The position numbers were made by a program, and so were the translations under genes. A DNA stretch of 64,000 bases from JAGPUQ01 sp050179115. GTDB taxonomy: Bacteria > Pseudomonadota > Gammaproteobacteria > Pseudomonadales > Porticoccaceae. The stretch covers positions 1-64,000 of the forward strand of contig JBFXFL010000007.1 in NCBI GenBank assembly GCA_050179115.1. The letters run 5' to 3'. Of this stretch, positions 60,075-64,000 are shown one piece after another; position 1 is the stretch's first letter, and every line of letters starts with the position of its first letter. The notes beneath the pieces are model-generated. The model was not told the DNA's origin, did not search any database, and was given only the letters and a program-made list of their open reading frames with translations.

Positions 60075-61589
60075 TCAATCCTCTATTGCTGGGCTATCTC
60101 CACGCGCATTCCGGAGCGCCGCAAAGTCCTGCTGCCACTGCTTGAGCTGCTTTTTCGACGGGCCACCCACGTGATCCAGCGCCGCGCGCAAACGGGCGCG
60201 CACCAGATCCGGGCCCAGAATCACCATGCTGTCGAACAGCGGCGGCGCCGAAGTTGCGCCAGCTATCGCGACGTACAACGGGGCGGTGAAATCGCGCAGC
60301 TTGTAGCCCATTGCCACCGCCAGTTCATTCAGTGCCTGATAAATCGGATCGCGCCGCCAGTCACTGAGCACCTCGAGCGTCCAGGCGGAAAATTGCAGGA
60401 TGCGGGCGCAGTCATCGGCGCTGAGCGTCTTGTGTCTGAACGCATCGGCGCCGAGTACGGGCAGTCCGGATAACAGAAAACCGGCGATGGGTGCGATATC
60501 GCTGAATTTCTCCACCCGATCCTTGATGAGCGGCACCATGCGTTCGAGGTGATTGCGGTTCAGCGCCCAGGCCGCGACGCGATCCGCGAAGGCCGCATCA
60601 TCGAGGTCTTCCCGAATCCAGCGTCCGTTCAGCCAATCCAGCTTCGCGGTATCGAAGACGGGACCGCCCAAATGCACCCTGTCGAGATCGAAGTGCGCAA
60701 GCATTTCGTCCAGCGTGAATTTCTCGGCTTCGTCCGGCATGGCCCAACCCATGCGCCCGAGATAATTGAGCAGGGCCTCCGGCAGATAACCCATCGCCCG
60801 ATAGTAGTTGATGCTGGTGGGATTCTTGCGTTTGCTGAGCTTGCTCTGATCGGGATTGCGCAACAGCGGCAGGTGACACAGCTCCGGCATCTGCCAGCCA
60901 AGGTATTGGTACAGGAGTTGGTGCTTGGGCGCGGAATTGATCCACTCCTCGCCGCGGATGACGTGGGTGATACCCATCAGATGATCGTCCACCACATTGG
61001 CCAGATGATAGGTGGGCAGGCCATCCGCCTTCAGCAATACCTGCATGTCGACCTGCGACCAGGCGATCTCGATTTCCCCGCGCAGCCGGTCACGCAGGCG
61101 GCACACACCTTCGGACGGAACCTTCATGCGGACGACATGGGGTTCACCCCGCGCGAGCCGCGCCTGGATTTCCGCAGCGGTCAGATGAAGTCCGCGACCG
61201 TCATACTTCGGCGTCTCGCCACGGGCCAGCTGCGCGCGGCGCATCTCGTCCAGCTCCTCCGGAGTGGCGAAGCAGAGAAAGGCATCGCCCTGGGCCACGA
61301 GCTGTTCGGCATAGCGTCTGTAGATGTCGCCGCGCTCACTCTGCCGATACGGACCGTGCGGGCCGCCCACATCCGGGCCTTCGTCCCAGCGCAGACCGAG
61401 CCAACGCAAGGCGTCCAGGATCATGGTTTCCGATGCCGCGGTACTGCGCGCGCGGTCCGTGTCCTCGATGCGCAGAATGAACTGCCCGCCGTGGCGGCGC
61501 GCGAAGCAATAATTGAAAAGTGCGATGTAGGCCGTGCCTACATGGGGATCGCCGGTGGGCGAGGGTGCGACGCGGGTACGAACCGTCAT
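60075..61589 (-). CDS. gltX: Glutamyl-tRNA synthetase
   Basis: Class I synthetase charging tRNA-Glu. 504 residues, starting MTVRTRVAPSPTGDPHVGTAY with the HIGH equivalent HVGT. KMSKS equivalent is KLSKRKNP in LLRNPDQSKLSKRKNPTSINYY. GEEWINSAPKHQLLYQYLGW and LLNYLGRMGWAMPDEAEKFT are typical; C-terminal helical anticodon-binding domain. Strongly Pseudomonas-like sequence. Lies upstream of tRNA-Ala on the same strand. Confidence 0.96.
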   Translation of the reverse strand: MTVRTRVAPSPTGDPHVGTAYIALFNYCFARRHGGQFILRIEDTDRARSTAASETMILDALRWLGLRWDEGPDVGGPHGPYRQSERGDIYRRYAEQLVAQGDAFLCFATPEELDEMRRAQLARGETPKYDGRGLHLTAAEIQARLARGEPHVVRMKVPSEGVCRLRDRLRGEIEIAWSQVDMQVLLKADGLPTYHLANVVDDHLMGITHVIRGEEWINSAPKHQLLYQYLGWQMPELCHLPLLRNPDQSKLSKRKNPTSINYYRAMGYLPEALLNYLGRMGWAMPDEAEKFTLDEMLAHFDLDRVHLGGPVFDTAKLDWLNGRWIREDLDDAAFADRVAAWALNRNHLERMVPLIKDRVEKFSDIAPIAGFLLSGLPVLGADAFRHKTLSADDCARILQFSAWTLEVLSDWRRDPIYQALNELAVAMGYKLRDFTAPLYVAIAGATSAPPLFDSMVILGPDLVRARLRAALDHVGGPSKKQLKQWQQDFAALRNARGDSPAIED

Positions 61590-61640
61590 GGGGCTGCGTC
61601 CGAATTTCAGGGGCGCGGATTATAAACCGCCGCCCCGCCG

Positions 61641-63599
61641 TCAGCGGGGTTCGGGACGGCCCAGCAAAAACCCCTGCCCTGCATCGACGCCGAGTTCTGC
61701 ACAGGTGCTCCATTCGGCTTCCTGCTCGATACCTTCGACCAGCAACAGTATCTCCCGGGCACGCATCAGTTCGGCCATGAACTTCAGGTAAAACTGATTA
61801 TCGCGGTGCTGATCGATATCGCGCGTGATGCTTCGGTGGACCTTGACGTGGGCCAGGGGCAGACTGCCCAGATAGGCAAAATTGGATGACTCCAACCCAA
61901 AGTGATCGAGCGCAAGGCCACAGCCGTGGTCTCCCACCAGGCGCTGAAAATCTCGCGTCGCACCTTCCGCGATGGCGAGTGCCCGCTCCGGCACCTCGAA
62001 TACCAGGCGGTTGGCGAGCGCCCGGTTGACCGCCAGAAACTCGCCAAGCCAACTGCGAAAACCGGCAGACCGCAACGACGGGATGCTGAGATTCACCGCG
62101 TACATGGGCAACTCTAGGTCGGTGCGCGCCGCCAGCAGTTCCAGTACCAGGCGATCATAGACGGGCGCGCGTCCTACCCGCTCCACCATCGGCAGCAACA
62201 CTCCCGCTGCGATGGCGTGCGCCTCCGCCTCGGGCCGCATCCGGCTGTAGACCTCACAGCCGATCGGGTTGCGCCCAGGCACACTCACTGTGGGCTGATA
62301 CAGGAGTTCGAGAGAACGCTGCTCCAGCAGACGCTCGATCAGATCGATCCAGTCGAAGCCCGGCCGCGACACCAGCGGAATGGCGCCGGTATCCATGGCG
62401 CCGTGGCGAAGGTAATTGGGCACTGCCCCGGGCGCAACCTGGCGCAACGCCTGATCCGCTTCCCCCAGCAAATCGGTTTCACGGTCGATTGCCGGACTGT
62501 AGCTGTAGCCCATGCGAAACCGCAGCGGCAGCTTTTCCCGATGCGGAAAGGCTGTAGCTTCCGCGCAGCGCAGCGCATGCAGCGCCGCAACACCCGCCTC
62601 CCGGGCATCCAGATCAGGGATAAAGACCGCGAATTCGGCGCCCTGCCGACGCGCCACCAGGGCTCCGGAATATTCCGCCAACCCGGCCTGCAAATCGTTG
62701 CCTATCGCCGCCAGCAAGGCGTTGCCCTCGGTACGGCCGGCCAGATCATTGATCCGGGTCAGGTCATCCAGCGCGATGATCGCCAGCATCCCGCGCCGCG
62801 CTTCCATGTCGTCGGCAACGAGGGCGTTCATCCGCGCGTCAAAGTCTGCACGATTGGCCAGCCCCGTCACCGGGTCAACCGCGGCCGTACGCCGCAGATC
62901 CGCAATCATGGCGGCCTGGCTCGCAAACAGTTGCTCCAGGCCCTGCGCCATGCGATTCATGGCATCGACCACGGAACGCAGCTCGCGCGCCCGCGGCAGC
63001 GCCTCCTGGACCACGAACCGCTGTTCGCGAATGGCATCCGCCTGTGCCTCGATGCGCCGCAGTGGCCGCAACAACCAGAGCAAACCCAGGATGCCGAGTC
63101 CGCAAAACAGGATCGCGGCCACGGTGAACCACAGCAGCTGCTCCCACGCCAACTGCCACAACTGGCGATACGTCTGCCCCGGGTTGCTGACGACCACGAT
63201 CTCACCGAGACGGTTCCAGCCGTTCGACACTTCGGCACGACCGGTATATTCGGGCAGCGCCATCAGTGCGACAAACCAGTCCGGCACGCGGAGGTCGCCT
63301 GCCGGAAATTCCCGCGCCAACCGAATATCGCCCTTGGGCCCCCGGAACTGGATGCGCTGGTAATACCCACCGTCGGAAATGGCGTTAAACAGCACTTCCT
63401 GCAGCGTCGGATCCGCGGCGATGTCCCCCTGAGACAATGCCAGCGCGATGGACGTCGCCGCGTCCTGGGCGTGAACCGCCATCTGCTGCGCCACCAGAGC
63501 GCGTGTGTTGGAGAGACTGATCGCACTATTGACGCCATACAACAGCAGCGTCAGCGTCAGCACGGCCAATACCAACTGGCGCAAGAGTGTCACGCGCAT
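61641..63599 (-). CDS. lapD: LapD-like c-di-GMP receptor (degenerate GGDEF-EAL)
   Basis: Inner-membrane receptor that, when c-di-GMP is bound, sequesters the periplasmic protease LapG and so protects surface adhesins. 652 residues from ATG 63599. TM1 about 8-28, periplasmic LapD/MoxY-type domain to about 150 (includes WNRLGEIVVVSNPGQTYRQLW), TM2 about 156-178, HAMP to about 235, GGDEF domain in which the active site reads RQGAEF (318-323), then an EAL domain reading EVY (449-451) instead of EAL. Both catalytic sites are therefore lost, as expected of a receptor. Divergent from lapG. Confidence 0.88.
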   Translation of the reverse strand: MRVTLLRQLVLAVLTLTLLLYGVNSAISLSNTRALVAQQMAVHAQDAATSIALALSQGDIAADPTLQEVLFNAISDGGYYQRIQFRGPKGDIRLAREFPAGDLRVPDWFVALMALPEYTGRAEVSNGWNRLGEIVVVSNPGQTYRQLWQLAWEQLLWFTVAAILFCGLGILGLLWLLRPLRRIEAQADAIREQRFVVQEALPRARELRSVVDAMNRMAQGLEQLFASQAAMIADLRRTAAVDPVTGLANRADFDARMNALVADDMEARRGMLAIIALDDLTRINDLAGRTEGNALLAAIGNDLQAGLAEYSGALVARRQGAEFAVFIPDLDAREAGVAALHALRCAEATAFPHREKLPLRFRMGYSYSPAIDRETDLLGEADQALRQVAPGAVPNYLRHGAMDTGAIPLVSRPGFDWIDLIERLLEQRSLELLYQPTVSVPGRNPIGCEVYSRMRPEAEAHAIAAGVLLPMVERVGRAPVYDRLVLELLAARTDLELPMYAVNLSIPSLRSAGFRSWLGEFLAVNRALANRLVFEVPERALAIAEGATRDFQRLVGDHGCGLALDHFGLESSNFAYLGSLPLAHVKVHRSITRDIDQHRDNQFYLKFMAELMRAREILLLVEGIEQEAEWSTCAELGVDAGQGFLLGRPEPR

Positions 63600-63625
63600 A
63601 CCTGTCGTCGGGAGATCAGCGTCGC

Positions 63626-63655
63626 AGTCTAGCCAAACGCGTGAAGCATTGCCAA
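63626..63655 (-). promoter_or_regulatory. Candidate promoter for lapD
   Basis: On the minus strand TTGGCA (63655-63650; 5/6), an 18-base spacer, then TAGACT (63631-63626; 4/6). Predicted start about 20 bases before the lapD ATG. A nearby inverted repeat TGTCAC/GTGACA with 9-base spacing (63666-63686) could be an operator between lapD and lapG. Confidence 0.45.
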
Positions 63656-63725
63656 ATGCGTGTCCTGTCACAGTTCGATGGTGACACGAGCGGCGCAACT
63701 GTCGCGCGGTGCTAGCATCCCGCGC

Positions 63726-64000
63726 ATGGGCAAAACTTCCCTTTCAATGCTGACCGCCGGCGCCAAACGATGGCGCTGTGCGCTGTTGGTGTGCAGTGGC
63801 ATCCTGCTGGGAAATACCGTACGCGCCGACCCGGGGCTGGCGGACTGGAACGAATCGACTCGATTTAACGCCTGGTATGCCCAGGGCGCCGAGGCGCGAC
63901 TGCAACACTGGCAAGACATTATCGCCAACGGTCAGGGTCTGGATGACGCGGAGAAGTTGCGTCAGGTGAACGAGTTCTTCAACGGTGCCCGCTTCCTGTC
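63726..64000 (+). CDS. lapG: LapG-like periplasmic cysteine protease, 3' end cut by window edge
   Basis: First 91 residues visible. Signal peptide (CALLVCSGILLGNTVRA, cleavage before DPG), then SRFNAW-like helical start and the conserved segment DDAEKLRQVNEFFNGARFL, which matches the LapG N-terminal region (LRRVNDFFN). The catalytic Cys-His-Asp of this transglutaminase-like family lies beyond the window, so assignment rests on this segment plus the divergent lapD. LapG cleaves large RTX adhesins such as LapA; no adhesin is in the window. Confidence 0.8.
   Translation, partial: MGKTSLSMLTAGAKRWRCALLVCSGILLGNTVRADPGLADWNESTRFNAWYAQGAEARLQHWQDIIANGQGLDDAEKLRQVNEFFNGARFL

Overview
The window is a 64 kb piece of GC-rich (roughly 60-65% by eye) chromosome from a gammaproteobacterium. 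The evidence is gene order. Positions 1-12837 (cysG-serS-crcB-rarA-lolA-ftsK, trxB-aat-bpt-infA, clpA-clpS), 23443-48794 (tilS-accA-dnaE ... rpsB, map-glnD) and 56183-59712 (purC-MBL-bamC-dapA) follow the order I know from Pseudomonas and its relatives. The actinobacterial/pseudomonad-type DapD, the Pseudomonas-like GltX and the LapD/LapG pair fit this. Genus cannot be assigned from sequence alone. Coding is dense, with many 1-4 base start/stop overlaps and many GTG starts.

Layout. 1-12837: siroheme and tRNA charging, fluoride export, replication-fork maintenance, lipoprotein transport and chromosome segregation on the minus strand; then thioredoxin reductase and the N-degron pathway, with aat and bpt (aminoacyl transferases) close to clpS (N-recognin) and clpA (unfoldase). 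13016-16492: mfd. 16523-22007: accessory lipid/redox genes, with an acyl-CoA thioesterase/DCC oxidoreductase/MsrA operon on the minus strand and two PaaI-like hotdog thioesterases plus three HSL-family esterases on the plus strand. 22008-22463: a gene graveyard holding a frameshifted SDR start and an IS3-type transposase remnant. 22464-24771: a penicillin-binding endopeptidase and tilS. 24797-45027: the large minus-strand block for fatty acid and lipid A synthesis, outer-membrane assembly, isoprenoids, ribosome recycling and translation (accA, dnaE, a FabH-like gene, rnhB, lpxB, lpxA, fabZ, lpxD, skp, bamA, rseP, dxr, cdsA, uppS, frr, pyrH, tsf, rpsB). It is interrupted only by a MITE-like inverted-repeat element between skp and bamA. 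45293-53379: plus-strand map-glnD-dapC-nth-arsC-like-dapD-dapE, which collects three lysine/diaminopimelate genes. 53397-59712: a family-25 glycosyltransferase, rsmJ, a leucine-rich-repeat lipoprotein, an AT-rich origin-like gap, then purC-MBL-bamC-dapA on the minus strand. 59864-64000: tRNA-Ala(GGC) with a strong promoter and terminator, gltX, and the divergent c-di-GMP/biofilm pair lapD-lapG, with lapG cut by the window end.

Most of the window is core genome with confident functions. I found no CRISPR array, prophage, complete insertion sequence or recognisable new defence system. The parts that deserve a second look are non-coding or small: the AT-rich region with three DnaA-box-like sites and 30-bp-spaced direct repeats (55833-56044), the MITE-like element (35176-35313), the rpsB leader (45068-45157), the SDR/IS3 debris (22050-22381), the start-codon repeat of dapE, the unusual cysteine spacing of Nth, and a FabH-like gene inserted between rnhB and dnaE.
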